Below are positions 8,663 to 18,400 of a DNA stretch of 59,612 nt, one piece after another. Below the pieces are notes generated by a model that saw only the letters and a list, made by a program, of their open reading frames with translations, had not been told where the DNA came from and did not search any database. This DNA is from an uncultured Sphingomonadales bacterium (lineage in GTDB: Bacteria; Pseudomonadota; Alphaproteobacteria; Sphingomonadales; Sphingomonadaceae), in contig CAILBC010000040.1 in the NCBI GenBank assembly GCA_903832325.1, forward strand, positions 1-59,612. The letters are read 5' to 3'. The translations under genes and the position numbers were made by a program. The stretch's first letter is position 1. Every line of letters starts with the position of its first letter.

Positions 8663-10048
8663 ATGCTTGCCCCCGTCATGCACGAAACGGCTCTCTGCTC
8701 CACAGCGGCATCATCTGATGCCGAATCCGGCATTCCGCCGCGCCCGGTCAGCGATGTTTCGGCGGGCGTGGGGCTGTGCGGGCTGGCCGGGCTGATCGCG
8801 TGGCTGCTGGTGTGCCGCAATTGGGGCGTGATCGGTGATGCTCTGGCGCTGCCCGGGCCGCATGCGCCGCTGGCCGGGCCCTATGCCGCGCTCGTCGCGC
8901 TGATTGCCTCGGGCGTGCCGATGGTCACCTGGTCGGTGGTGGTCGACAAAGTGCATCGCCGGCCTTCCACCGGGATTGACTGGCACCATCCGCGCCCTTT
9001 GCGCGATGTGATCGACGGCGCGGTGATAAAGCTGGCCGGGCTTTGGGCGACCTGGGCGCTGATCGCGTTCGTCTATGCGCTGGGCCGCTGGTATTGGCGC
9101 GGCAACTATCTGTTTGCGATGGAACTGCTGGGCTATGCCGCGCCGGCGCTGTTTCTGGGCGCGGTGCCCTATGTGCTGTGGCTCGACCGCGTGCTGATCG
9201 AACCGCGCGATGGCGCCTGGCATTTCGGCGCGATGCTGATCGGCCGGCCGGGGTGGGATCGCGCCGAAATTGCGCATCATCTGCGCGCCTGGGCAGTGAA
9301 GGGCTTTTTCATCGCCTTCATGCTGTCGATCGTCACGCTGGGCTTCATGGAAGAAGTGAAGGCCGATTTCGGCCATATCGCGGGGGATATCGGCGCAATC
9401 GGGCCGGTGCCGCTGGCCAATGTGGCGACCGATTTCATGTTCATGGTCGATGTGCAGATTGCCATGGTGGGCTATCTGCTGACGATCAAGCCGCTCGATG
9501 CGCATATCCGCAGTGCCAATCCGCTGCTCGCCGGCTGGTTGGCGGCGCTGCTGTGCTATCCCCCGTTCAACAGCGTGCCGCTGCTCGATTATCACCCGAA
9601 CACCGCCGACTGGTCATACTGGCTGGCCGGGCGCACGGCGCTGCTGTGGATCTGGGCGGTGCTGCTGGTCGGGCTGACTGCGATCTATGCCTGGGCCACG
9701 GTCGCGTTCGGCCTGCGCTTTTCCAACCTGACTTATCGCGGGGTGCTGACCAACGGGCCTTATGCCTGGACGCGCCATCCTGCCTATCTGGCGAAAAACA
9801 CGTTCTGGTGGCTGATGACGCTGCCGTTTCTGGTCACCACGCATTCGCCGGTCGATGCGGTGCGCGATACGGTGGCGCTCGCGCTACTCGGCGGGGTCTA
9901 TTACTGGCGCGCCCGCACCGAAGAGGCGCATCTGCTGGCGGCGGACGCCAAATATCGGGATTATCACGCGTGGATGGGCCAATATGGCCCGATTACCGCG
10001 CGGCTGAACCGGCTGGGGCGCTGGCTGTTGCGGCTGCGCGCGCGCTGA
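8663..10048 (+). CDS. Isoprenylcysteine methyltransferase-like integral membrane protein
   Basis: A 461-residue polytopic membrane protein with eight to ten hydrophobic segments. The C-terminal quarter has the ICMT/PEMT-type signature: GVLTNGPYAWTRHPAYLAKNTFWW, then RARTEEAHLLAADAKYRDYHAWM, in which RHPxYL and EExxL bind S-adenosylmethionine in family members. The long N-terminal membrane portion is not assigned. Probably methylates a membrane-located acceptor; no substrate can be inferred. An ATG at 8678 is an alternative start. It ends just before a clear terminator. Confidence 0.75.
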   Translation: MLAPVMHETALCSTAASSDAESGIPPRPVSDVSAGVGLCGLAGLIAWLLVCRNWGVIGDALALPGPHAPLAGPYAALVALIASGVPMVTWSVVVDKVHRRPSTGIDWHHPRPLRDVIDGAVIKLAGLWATWALIAFVYALGRWYWRGNYLFAMELLGYAAPALFLGAVPYVLWLDRVLIEPRDGAWHFGAMLIGRPGWDRAEIAHHLRAWAVKGFFIAFMLSIVTLGFMEEVKADFGHIAGDIGAIGPVPLANVATDFMFMVDVQIAMVGYLLTIKPLDAHIRSANPLLAGWLAALLCYPPFNSVPLLDYHPNTADWSYWLAGRTALLWIWAVLLVGLTAIYAWATVAFGLRFSNLTYRGVLTNGPYAWTRHPAYLAKNTFWWLMTLPFLVTTHSPVDAVRDTVALALLGGVYYWRARTEEAHLLAADAKYRDYHAWMGQYGPITARLNRLGRWLLRLRAR

Positions 10049-10050
10049 CC

Positions 10051-10079
10051 CCCCTCTCCGTCAGGGCAGGGGCTTTTTT
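10051..10079 (+). terminator. Intrinsic terminator after the ICMT-like gene
   Basis: A GC-rich stem (CCCCT at 10051-10055 with AGGGG at 10068-10072, plus inner pairs) is followed by six T residues (10074-10079), three bases after the stop codon. A similar AGGGGCTTTTTT terminator is found upstream of ubiA at 13637-13665. Confidence 0.8.
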
Positions 10080-10082
10080 AGA

Positions 10083-10124
10083 GTCTGACTCGAAACTCGC
10101 GAAAGGGCGAGTTTCGGGTCAGAC
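10083..10124. repeat. Palindromic element, module A
   Basis: GTCTGAC, then CGAAACTCGC, then a 6-nt loop and the exact complements of both blocks, each pair of blocks separated by one unpaired base (10083-10089 with 10118-10124; 10091-10100 with 10107-10116). Related sequences at 34.69 and 59.52 kb show that this is a dispersed family. Confidence 0.8.
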
Positions 10125-10135
10125 ACTGATACGGA

Positions 10136-10162
10136 TGTGCGATGAGTGGAACTCATCGCACA
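10136..10162. repeat. 12-bp perfect palindrome
   Basis: TGTGCGATGAGT at 10136-10147 is repeated as its complement at 10151-10162 with a 3-nt loop. It is the second of three hairpins between the convergent ICMT-like and monooxygenase genes. Confidence 0.75.
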
Positions 10163-10190
10163 ATGTGACGCTCAAGCGCCGCGCGGGCTT

Positions 10191-10231
10191 ATACCAATGT
10201 GCAGTGAGTCACGCTCACTGCACATTGGTAT
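10191..10231. repeat. 18-bp perfect palindrome abutting the monooxygenase stop
   Basis: ATACCAATGTGCAGTGAG (10191-10208) pairs perfectly with 10214-10231 around a 5-nt loop; the last base is the end of the monooxygenase stop codon. It could act as a terminator or mRNA 3'-end stabiliser for the rsmE-gshA operon and may be another repeat family. Confidence 0.75.
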
Positions 10232-10530
10232 TAGACCGCGACGCCTTCGTCGCTTTCAAACACGCGGATGTTGCGGTCTGACAGGTTCAGCGCGGCGCGT
10301 TCGGCCATCCAGGTCTGCATGTGGGCCGATTGGAAATGGGCGGTCAGCGCTGCGCGGTCGCGCCATTTTTCGCTGACATGGATCAGCCCGGGATCGAACA
10401 GATCCTGCGCATAGCTATAGGCAATGCACCCGTCTTCGGCGCAAGTCGCCTCCACCACGCGCTGCGCCATGGGCAGCGCGGCGGCCCAGTTTTCAGGCGG
10501 CAGGCGAAACGTGCCGATAACCAGGATCAT
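10231..10530 (-). CDS. ABM-domain (YgiN-type) monooxygenase
   Basis: A 99-residue single-domain protein of the antibiotic biosynthesis monooxygenase/YgiN fold: MILVIGTFRLPPENW start, EDGCIAYSYAQDLFDPGLIHVSEKWRDRAALTAHFQSAHM core and a terminal strand. Family members are cofactor-free dimeric oxygenases or quinol-active enzymes; no substrate can be given. It starts 2 bp after the gshA stop, so it is the last gene of the rsmE-gshA operon. The stop codon lies in a large palindrome. Confidence 0.85.
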   Translation of the reverse strand: MILVIGTFRLPPENWAAALPMAQRVVEATCAEDGCIAYSYAQDLFDPGLIHVSEKWRDRAALTAHFQSAHMQTWMAERAALNLSDRNIRVFESDEGVAV

Positions 10531-10532
10531 GG

Positions 10533-11906
10533 TCAGAAACTCGATTGGTCATAGATGCGCGAAAGATCGCCGCCCCACGGCCCGTTATAGAGATCGAGCA
10601 GCTGTTCGGCCGATGTGCGGCCGCGCGATACGACCTCTTCCAGCGGCATCAGATACCCGGTTTCGTTGTCGCCGGCGGCATTCAGCCGCGCGCGTGATGC
10701 CAGCCCCTGCCGCGAAATGCCGACCACCGTGCCGGCAATATCGCGCAAAGTGCCGCCGCCGGGCAGCGGCGCGTTCAGCCCCAGCCGGGGCACCGCCTCA
10801 CGCAGGGCTTCGCGCCCGGGCATGTCCCAGTCCTTGACCAGATCCCACGCCGCATCGAGCGCGCCCTGGTCATAGAGCAGCCCCACCCAGAACGCGGGCA
10901 GCGCGCAGATCCGGCTCCACGGTCCGCCATCGGCGCCGCGCATTTCCAGAAACGATTTCAGCCGCACTTCGGGAAAGGCAGTCGACATATGGTCGGTCCA
11001 ATCGGACTGCCGCGGCTTTTCGCCGGGCAGCGCGGGCAGGCGGCCATCGAGGAAATCGCGGAACGATTGCCCCGCCGCATCGATATATTTGCCGTCGCGA
11101 TAGACAAAATACATCGGCACATCGAGCATGTAGTCGACATAGCGTTCATAGCCGAAACCGTCTTCGAACACGAACGGCAGCATGCCGGTGCGCTGCGGAT
11201 CGGTGTCGGACCAGATGTGGCTGCGATAGGACAGGAACCCGTTGGGCCGCCCTTCCAGAAACGGCGAATTGGCGAACAGCGCGGTGGCCAGCGGCTGCAA
11301 GGCCAGGCTCACGCGGAACTTTTTCACCATGTCGGCCTCGCTCGCATAGTCGAGGTTGACCTGGATGGTGCAGGTGCGCAGCATCATGTCGAGCCCCATC
11401 GTGCCAACGCGCGGCATGTGGCGCAGCATGATGGCATAACGGCCCTTGGGCATGATCGGCAGCTCGGCGCGGGTCTTGTCCGGCCACAGCCCGAGGCCGA
11501 GATAGCCGAGCCCCAGCCTGTCGCCGATGGTTTTTACCTGCGCGAGGTGCCGCCCGGTTTCTTCGCAAGTCTGGTGCAGGTTTTCCAGCGGCGCGCCCGA
11601 CAATTCCAGCTGTCCGGCCGGTTCCAGGCTGACTGCGCCATCCGCGCCCGACAGCGCGATCACGTGGTCGCCTTCGATTACCGGTTCCCAGCCGAATTCG
11701 GTCAGGCCCATCAGCAGGTCGCGGATGCCGCCGGGTTCGTCATACGACGGGGCGCGGTGATCCGCCTTGCGATAGACGAACTTTTCGTGCTCGGTGCCGA
11801 TCCGCCAGCGATCGGGCCCCTTTTCGCCCTTTTGCATGGGGACGATCAGGGCCTCCCGGCTCTCGATCAGGGGCTCGTTGCTGTCGGATTCCTGACGCGT
11901 GCTCAT
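10533..11906 (-). CDS. gshA: Glutamate-cysteine ligase, plant/proteobacterial type
   Basis: A 457-residue ligase joining glutamate and cysteine with ATP, the first step of glutathione synthesis in the cytoplasm. The plant-type class found in alphaproteobacteria is recognised by RIGTEHEKFVYR, SLEPAGQLELSGAPL, KGRYAIMLRHMPRVGTMGLDMMLRTCTIQVNLDY and FLEMRGADGGPW. Length is typical. The start is the ATG reading MSTRQESDSNEP, since the upstream extension is Arg-rich translated leader. It lies 40 bp after rsmE and 2 bp before the ABM gene. Confidence 0.95.
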   Translation of the reverse strand: MSTRQESDSNEPLIESREALIVPMQKGEKGPDRWRIGTEHEKFVYRKADHRAPSYDEPGGIRDLLMGLTEFGWEPVIEGDHVIALSGADGAVSLEPAGQLELSGAPLENLHQTCEETGRHLAQVKTIGDRLGLGYLGLGLWPDKTRAELPIMPKGRYAIMLRHMPRVGTMGLDMMLRTCTIQVNLDYASEADMVKKFRVSLALQPLATALFANSPFLEGRPNGFLSYRSHIWSDTDPQRTGMLPFVFEDGFGYERYVDYMLDVPMYFVYRDGKYIDAAGQSFRDFLDGRLPALPGEKPRQSDWTDHMSTAFPEVRLKSFLEMRGADGGPWSRICALPAFWVGLLYDQGALDAAWDLVKDWDMPGREALREAVPRLGLNAPLPGGGTLRDIAGTVVGISRQGLASRARLNAAGDNETGYLMPLEEVVSRGRTSAEQLLDLYNGPWGGDLSRIYDQSSF

Positions 11907-11946
11907 GCGCGCATCCGATAAAGAGGGAATAGGTTTCGCGCTACAA

Positions 11947-12708
11947 CTATTCTTTCCAGTCGCCCGCAATCCCCATCCACAATCCGCATGCCGCGATCGC
12001 GGCGGTTTCGCCGCGCAGCACGCGCGGGCCCAGCGTGATCGCCACGGCGCACGGATGCGCGCGGATCGCGGCGCGTTCGGCATCGTCAAACCCGCCCTCC
12101 GGCCCGATCAGCAGCGCCGCCGGGCCGGTGTGCGCGGCAAAGGCGGCCGCGGCCGGCGCGCCGCCGTTTTCATCGGCGAAAAACAGCCCGCGCCCGGCGG
12201 GCCAATCCGCCAGCAGCGCGGCCAGCGATACCGGCGCGGCACAAGTGGGCAGGGCAGTGCGTGCGCATTGTTCGGCCGCCTCGATCAGCGTGGCGCGCAC
12301 GCGGTCGGGGTTTATCCTGTCGGCCACGCAGCGCCGCGTGACCATCGGGCGGATTTCGGCCACGCCCAGTTCGCAGGCCTTTTCCAGCACCAGGTCAAAC
12401 CGGTCTTTTTTCAGCAGCGCCGGGCACAGCCAGAAATCGGGCACCGCCTCACGCGCGCGGAGCAGGCGCTCCACCCGCAGTGCCAGATCGCGCTTGCCCG
12501 CCGCCTCCACCGTGGCCAGCCATTCGCCGGTCTGGTCATCGCACAGGATCACCGCGTCGCCGGGGCCCAGCCGCATAACTTTGCCCAGATAATGCGCCTG
12601 GCCACCCTCCACCGCCACGCCCGCGCCCATGGCCAGCGGGCCGGACACAAACAGACGCGGCGCCGATTTCGGCGGCGAGGCGGGGGTTGCGGGCAGGTGG
12701 CTGGTCAT
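11947..12708 (-). CDS. rsmE: 16S rRNA (uracil-1498-N3)-methyltransferase
   Basis: A 253-residue SPOUT-class methyltransferase that methylates U1498 of 16S rRNA in the assembled 30S subunit. The SAM-binding knot motifs are clear: LLIGPEGGFDDAE and ITLGPRVLRGETA. The N-terminal PUA-like part has GQAHYLGKVMRLGPGD. It is the first gene of the rsmE-gshA-monooxygenase operon. In this group rsmE is commonly adjacent to gshA. Confidence 0.94.
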   Translation of the reverse strand: MTSHLPATPASPPKSAPRLFVSGPLAMGAGVAVEGGQAHYLGKVMRLGPGDAVILCDDQTGEWLATVEAAGKRDLALRVERLLRAREAVPDFWLCPALLKKDRFDLVLEKACELGVAEIRPMVTRRCVADRINPDRVRATLIEAAEQCARTALPTCAAPVSLAALLADWPAGRGLFFADENGGAPAAAAFAAHTGPAALLIGPEGGFDDAERAAIRAHPCAVAITLGPRVLRGETAAIAACGLWMGIAGDWKE

Positions 12709-12752
12709 GGTGCCCGATTAGCGCGGTGTTGGGCGCGGGGCCAGCCTGTCGG

Positions 12753-13535
12753 TCAGAAGCCCTTTTTGTCAATATCCGGCATGGCATCGAGCGCCTTGTG
12801 CCAATCTGCCAGCGGATGTCCGGCCTCGCGGCATTGCGCAATCGTCTTGAGTGTATCCACGCTCAAATACCGGTCTACGGTGCTGTCATCGGGTTTATAG
12901 CCAATGTCGCGGATCGAGGCTGCAATCTGGATTGCGCCACTGGCCTGCCTGGCCTTGGCCTGCCGGGTGTCTTCGATTCGCATGATCAGGTCCGCGCGAA
13001 CGGATGGATCAAGCGGCATCGGTCGCGCCAATTGGAGCAGCGGCGGCATTGCTCTGCCGCTTGCCATGTAGCCGTTGTCCACCTGTTCGTACAGCACGCC
13101 CAGCCTGCGCTGCATACGGATCGGCATATGCAGCACCGTACCGTCAACGTTCAGCGCCCGTCAGACATCGCTCCCCATTGCGGAATAGCGCGCATTGAAA
13201 ACGCCGCCCGCTGCGCCCGTGAACGCAGTACGGCCGAAATTGGGCGTTTGCGGAGCCGGTTCCAGTGTTGCGCCGCTGTTGAGCACGCGTTTTTCGAGCA
13301 CATCGAGCTCGGCATTCTTGCACGGCGCAACCGCAATCAGGTAGGTGGCAGCCTTGAAATTCCAGGCGAGTTCCTCTTTCAGCCGTTCCTCGCCCTCGTG
13401 CACTTTGTGCTGCCAGTGCAGCCCTTCAACCACTTGTTCCAGCCCCAGCGCGATCAGCACGCCGATCACGATCACGAAGATCTCGTTGAAAAAGGCCTTC
13501 CAGCCGTGCAGCGGCTTGGGCGGATGAATGTGCAT
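12753..13535 (-). pseudogene. Membrane-anchored hypothetical protein split by an in-frame TGA
   Basis: The 5' part begins MHIHPPKPLHGWKAFFNEIF followed by one transmembrane helix (FVIVIGVLIALGLEQVVEGL), a pattern shared by many sphingomonad proteins of about 250 residues. The reading frame stops at a TGA at 13161-13163 (after YSAMGSDV) and continues in the same frame, reading RALNVDGTVLHMPIRMQRRLGVLYEQVDNGYM to a second stop at 12753. The frame on both sides is coding-like, so one substitution explains the break; TGG (Trp) to TGA is the simplest guess. Either a recent nonsense mutation, a sequencing error or stop readthrough. Function unknown. Confidence 0.75.
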
Positions 13536-13636
13536 GGTACTGAATGGCCCCCCCGGGCGGCTGAACTGGTACAAGAGGTACCGGCGGAATACTGCACAAA
13601 CAAGGCAATGACTGCGCCCTTTTTGGGCGCCGCAAT

Positions 13637-13665
13637 GCCCTGCCCTTCAGGTGAGGGGCTTTTTT
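13637..13665 (+). terminator. Terminator-like hairpin upstream of ubiA
   Basis: GCCCTGCCC and GGTGAGGGGC can pair around TTCA with two mismatches, followed by six T residues (13660-13665). There is no plus-strand gene just upstream, so it may be an attenuator in the ubiA leader. A smaller GCGCCC/GGGCGC hairpin precedes it (13614-13630). Confidence 0.5.
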
Positions 13666-13684
13666 GAACGGCCATGCCGGGGTT

Positions 13685-13706
13685 GCTCCGGGTTTCAATC
13701 CGGAGC
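13685..13706 (+). promoter_or_regulatory. Hairpin overlapping the ubiA ribosome-binding site
   Basis: GCTCCGG (13685-13691) pairs perfectly with CCGGAGC (13700-13706) around an 8-nt loop. The right arm contains the GGAG that would serve the ubiA start at 13719, so the stem would hide the Shine-Dalgarno sequence. With the terminator-like hairpin just upstream it forms a structured leader. Confidence 0.45.
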
Positions 13707-13718
13707 AGGAAGGCGCGG

Positions 13719-14642
13719 ATGGAAACCGCTGCACCGATCGTTCCCGACAGCGAACACAAGGGCCTGGTCGCGCGGCTGCCACCGGCGATGCGCAACTATG
13801 CGCTGCTGGCGCGGTTTGACCGGCCGATCGGGTGGTGGCTGCTGTATTGGCCCTGCGCCTGGGGGCTGTTTCTGGGTGGCGGCACCGCGCGCTGGGGCAT
13901 GGTGGCGTGGCTGCTGCTGGGCGCGGTGGTGATGCGCGGGGCGGGCTGCGTCTATAACGATATTGTCGATGCCGATATCGATGCCCGCGTGGCACGCACC
14001 GCGGCGCGGCCGATTGCCAGCGGGGCGGTATCGAAACGCGCCGCCTTTGCGTGGATCATGGTGCTGTGCGCCGTGGGGTTGGCCGTCTTGCTGCAACTGC
14101 GCGTGGAGGCGCGGATTGTCGCGCTGGCGAGCCTGGCGCTGGTCGCGGCCTATCCGTTCATGAAACGCATTACCGGCTGGCCGCAGGCGTGGCTGGGGCT
14201 GGTGTTTACCTGGGGGGCGCCGACCGGCTGGGTAGAGGCGAGCGGGTTTGACACCCTGTGGCCGCTGGTGCCGCTCTATGCCGGGTGCTGGGCGTGGTGC
14301 ATGGGGTATGACACGATCTATGCCTGCCAGGATCGCGAAGACGATGCGCTGGTTGGCATCGGATCGTCGGCGCTGTCGTTCGGGCGGCATGTGCGCAGCG
14401 GTGTGACCGGGCTTTATGCGCTGGCGATCGCGGGCTGGGGCGGGGCGATCTGGCTGGTGCGGCCCGATCCGCTGGCGTTGCTGGCGCTGGTGCCGGTGGC
14501 GGTGCATCTGGCCTGGCAGGCGCTGACGCTCGATCCCGATGATGGCGATGGCGCGCTGCGCCGATTTCGCGCCAACCGCTTTGCCGGGCTGCTGATGGCG
14601 GCGGCTTGTTACGTGGTGGGCGGGGTCGCAGGGTCGGCCTGA
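13719..14642 (+). CDS. ubiA: 4-hydroxybenzoate polyprenyltransferase
   Basis: A 307-residue integral membrane prenyltransferase of ubiquinone synthesis, attaching the polyprenyl tail to 4-hydroxybenzoate. The two Asp-rich motifs that bind Mg-diphosphate are present: YNDIVDADID and ACQDREDD, each between hydrophobic helices. The N-terminal LLARFDRPIGWWLLYWPCAWGL is diagnostic for UbiA. The start is the ATG preceded by GGAGCAGGAAGG. The 3' end overlaps the convergent nat gene by 34 bp. Confidence 0.94.
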   Translation: METAAPIVPDSEHKGLVARLPPAMRNYALLARFDRPIGWWLLYWPCAWGLFLGGGTARWGMVAWLLLGAVVMRGAGCVYNDIVDADIDARVARTAARPIASGAVSKRAAFAWIMVLCAVGLAVLLQLRVEARIVALASLALVAAYPFMKRITGWPQAWLGLVFTWGAPTGWVEASGFDTLWPLVPLYAGCWAWCMGYDTIYACQDREDDALVGIGSSALSFGRHVRSGVTGLYALAIAGWGGAIWLVRPDPLALLALVPVAVHLAWQALTLDPDDGDGALRRFRANRFAGLLMAAACYVVGGVAGSA

Positions 14643-15466
14643 TCGGGGAACAGTGCCGAATGGCGCGCGACAATCGCGGGCCAGATTTGCGCCACGTGCG
14701 GCAGATCGAGATCGAACCGGTCGCGCAGCACGGCCACCAGTTCATCGGCATCGGCAAGCAGACGCGGCCGTGATCCGGCGGCATCGGTTTCGGTCAGCAC
14801 GCGCCCGCGCAGCGCCAGATCGGCCTCTATCTGGCGCCGCTGGACCACACAATTGAGCACGAAGTTCGATTGCGGATCGTGCGCCTGCCAATGGCACATA
14901 TCGGCCAGCAAGGCCTCGTCCGCCGGCTCTGCGGCAAAGACATAGCGCATTGCCCGGTTGCCCAGATCGACGCGCAATTCCCAGCGCCCGTCGTTCAGCA
15001 GATCGATCGCGACCGGCCACGGCGACAGCGCCCAGGCGCCGCGTTCCAGCGGCAGCGGCGCGCCGATCCAGCTGCCGAACCCGCCATCGACCAGCCAGGG
15101 CCGGTCCAGCGTGACCAGCAGCGCCAGATGCGATCCCATCGCCGGCAGCCCGGTATCATCGCGCACCACGCCCGCGCTGATCCGTGTGACGGCAAAGCCC
15201 ATCGCCGCCAGCGCGCGGCCCAGCACCCCGTTCTGTTCATAACACCAGCCGCCGCGCCGGGCGTGGACCAGTTTGGCAAAGATCGCGCCGGGATCGATCG
15301 ACGGCGGCTGGCCCAGTTGCACATCCAGATTTTCAAACGGAATCGCGGCGCAATGTGCCGCGTGCACCCGGCGCAGCGTGGCCAGATCGGGCGAAAACGG
15401 CCCGGCCAGGCCGATCCGTTCGCCATAGGCCGCCAGTTCGGCCGCGTTCAACGGCGCGCCGATCAT
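14609..15466 (-). CDS. Arylamine N-acetyltransferase
   Basis: A 285-residue NAT-family enzyme that transfers acetyl from acetyl-CoA to aromatic amines or hydrazines through a Cys-His-Asp triad. Visible triad: Cys in RRGGWCYEQN, His in GSHLALLV, Asp in WLVDGGFG. FENLDVQLG near residue 45 is also typical. Length is normal for bacterial NATs. Its ATG overlaps the smc stop by 4 bp, so it is translationally coupled to smc. Confidence 0.9.
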   Translation of the reverse strand: MIGAPLNAAELAAYGERIGLAGPFSPDLATLRRVHAAHCAAIPFENLDVQLGQPPSIDPGAIFAKLVHARRGGWCYEQNGVLGRALAAMGFAVTRISAGVVRDDTGLPAMGSHLALLVTLDRPWLVDGGFGSWIGAPLPLERGAWALSPWPVAIDLLNDGRWELRVDLGNRAMRYVFAAEPADEALLADMCHWQAHDPQSNFVLNCVVQRRQIEADLALRGRVLTETDAAGSRPRLLADADELVAVLRDRFDLDLPHVAQIWPAIVARHSALFPDQADPATPPTT

Positions 15467-18400
15467 GGTGCGGCGGCCAGCAATTGTTCCGCGCCGCCCA
15501 GATCGACGCTGACCAGCCGCGACACGCCGCGTTCGACCATGGTCACGCCAAACAGGCGGTGCATCCGGCTCATCGTGACGGCGTTGTGCGTGACGATCAG
15601 ATAGCGGGTGCGCGTTTCGGCGACCATGGCATCGAGCATGTCGCAGAACCGTTCGACATTGGCATCATCCAGCGGCGCATCGACTTCGTCGAGCACGCAG
15701 ATTGGCGCAGGGTTGGTCAGGAACAGGCCGAATATCAGCGCCACCGCAGTCAATGCCTGTTCCCCGCCAGACAGCAGCGTCAGCGATTGCAATTTCTTGC
15801 CCGGCGGCTGGGCAAAGATTTCCAGCCCGGCCTCAAGCGGATCATCGCTGTCGATCAGCGCCAGATGCGCCTCGCCCCCGCCGAACAGCCGCGCAAACAG
15901 GCGGCGGAAATGGGCATCGACCGCTTCGAACGCGGCGCGCAGCCGTTCGCGCCCTTCGCGGTTGAGCGCGCCGATCGATCCGCGCAAGCGGCCCACCGCC
16001 TCGGTCAGTTCGTCGCGTTCGCGGATTGTTGTCGCATGGTCGCCTTCGGCGCCGGCAAGGTCTTCGGCCGCGACCAGATTGACCGGGCCCAGCCGTTCGC
16101 GATCGGCCACCAGCCGGTCGTGATCGGCCGCCACGGTGGCGGCGCTGCCCACCGCATCGCCATCAAACCCCAGCCGCGCGGGCAGCAGCGGCGGCGGGCA
16201 CTGAAACCGTTCGCCCGATGCGGCGGCCATGTCCTGCCGGCGCTGGTCTTCATTCTGCGCGCGTGCGGCGAGGCCGGCGCGGGTTTCGCGCGCCGTGGCC
16301 AGCGCTTCGGCGGCCTGTGCCAGCGCCTGATCGGCGCTGCGGCTGCGTGCTTCGGCCTGGGCCTGTGCCGCTTCGGCCGCGGCAAGGTCGGTGGCGAGCC
16401 GTGCGCGCAAGCCGTCACCGGCCAGGATTTCGGCATTGAGCGCCACCGGCTTTGCCGCGTGGATCGCGCGCTCGGCGGTCAATTCTTCGGCGCGTGCGGC
16501 CATTTCAGCGAGGCGCCGCGCGGCATCGCTGGCGCGCGCCTGCCAGCCGCGAATATCGCCCTTCAGGCTGGCCAGACGTTCGCGGCCCACGGCAACGGCC
16601 TGTTCGGTGGCGGCGAGCGCGGCACTGGCGCCCTGCAAGGCCACCCGCGCGGCCTGGTTGTGCAGGCGCGCGGCATCGAGCGCGGCGCGGCCCGCGGCGG
16701 GATCGGGCAAGGCGGCGCGGCGCGCTTCGGCCTCGGCCAGTTCGGCCTGCGCGGCGGCGCCTTGCGTGGCGCAATCGGCACGGCCCCGATCAAGCTCTGC
16801 CGCGCGCGACCGGCGCAGCGCGGCGGCAGACTGCGCGGCATCGAGCGCGCGCAGGGCGGCGCGTTCGGCATCGCCGGCGGCGGCCAGTGCGCGTTCGGTG
16901 GCGGCAAGGTCGGCCTGCGCAGTGGCCAGATCGGCGCGCGCGGCGGTGTCGGCGGTTTGCGCCGTGGCCTGCGCGGCGCGGGCGCCGGGCAGAATGGCTT
17001 CGAGCGCGCGCAGGCGGTTTTCTGCCTCCAGCGTGGCGGCTTCGGCAGCGCCTTCGCCGGCGGCGACAAACCCGTCCCACCGGCGCAGGCGCCCGGCGCG
17101 GGTGACCAGCCATTCGCCCGGCGCGAGGGGTTCGCCGCCATCGGTTTCGGCCACGCGCACCAGCGCCAGCCGTGCGGCCAGTTCGGGCGGCGCGGCGGTG
17201 ATGTGGTGCGCCAGGGCATCGGGCAGCGGCGCGGGCGCGGTGGCCCCGGTCCAGAACCGTCCTTCCGCACCCGCATGCACGGGACCGACCGGCGCCGCGG
17301 CATCGCGGCCCAGCACTGCGGCCAGCGCGCGTTCGTATCCCGGCGCCACGCGCGTGGCCGACAATGCGGTGGGCCCGCGTCCTTTGGCCGTGGCGGCGCG
17401 GTCGCGCGCGGCTTTGTCACGCGCCAGCGCCTCTGCCTCACGCTCGATGCCGGTCAGTTCGGCGCGCGCGGCGGCGAGCGCCTGTGCGGCGGCATCGCGC
17501 GCTTCGCCCAGCGCCTCGCGCGCGGTGGTCTGCGCGGCGCGGCGGTCGCGCGCTGCGGACAGTGCGGCGGTGGCGCGGTCGCGCGCGGTCTCGGCCTCGG
17601 CCAGGCGCAGCGCCGGATCGGGCTCGCGCGCCAGCGCCTCGGTCTGTGCGGCAATCCGCGCGGCATCGGCTTCGCTGCGCGCCAGCCGCGCGCGCGCCGC
17701 GTTTACGGCGGCTTCGGCCACGCGCCATTCGGCATCGATACCGGCCTGTTCGGCAGTGGCGGCGGCCAGCGCCAGTTCGGCATTGCGGCTGTCGGCCTCG
17801 GCGCGATCACGCGCGGCGCGCAAATGGGGCTGGCGGTCCTCTTCGTCCTTCAGCGCGGTTTCGGCGCGGGCGAGATCGGTGCTCAGCCGCGCCTGTGCTT
17901 CGGCCGCATCGCGGGACAGCCGATCGGCGGATTCGCTGTCACCGGTGATGCGCGCCATTTGCCGGTCGATATCGCCCAGCCGGTCTTCGGCCGCCTGCAA
18001 TTGCGTGGCCAGGCTTGCCATGCGCTGGGCATGGGCCTGGGCATCCTGCCGCCGGTCAAACAGCATTTCGCGCGCTTCGCTCAGGGCGGCGGCGGCCTGA
18101 TGCTGCGCGCCTTGCGCGGCCTGCGCGGCGGTTTGCGCGGTGGCCACGGCGGCTTCGGCGGCGGCGAGGGCGGCGCGTGCAGCGTCAGCCGCGGCGGCGG
18201 CATCGCGCCAGCGGGCAAAGACCATCGTGGCCTCTGCCACGCGGATGGCATCGCTCAACGCCTTGTAGCGTTCGGCGGCGCGGGCCTGGCGGCGCAGCGT
18301 GCCGATCCGCGCATCGAGCGCGGCGACCAGATCATCGAGCCGGGCCAGATTGGCCTCGGTCGCGCGCAGCCGGGTTTCGGCATCGCGGCGGCGCACGTGC

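Noticed and set aside
13161..13163. Selenocysteine at the in-frame TGA
   Set aside because: No SECIS-like stem-loop is seen directly after the TGA, and the protein family has no known redox role; a nonsense change is simpler. The nearby selO gene is not evidence for selenoprotein synthesis here.
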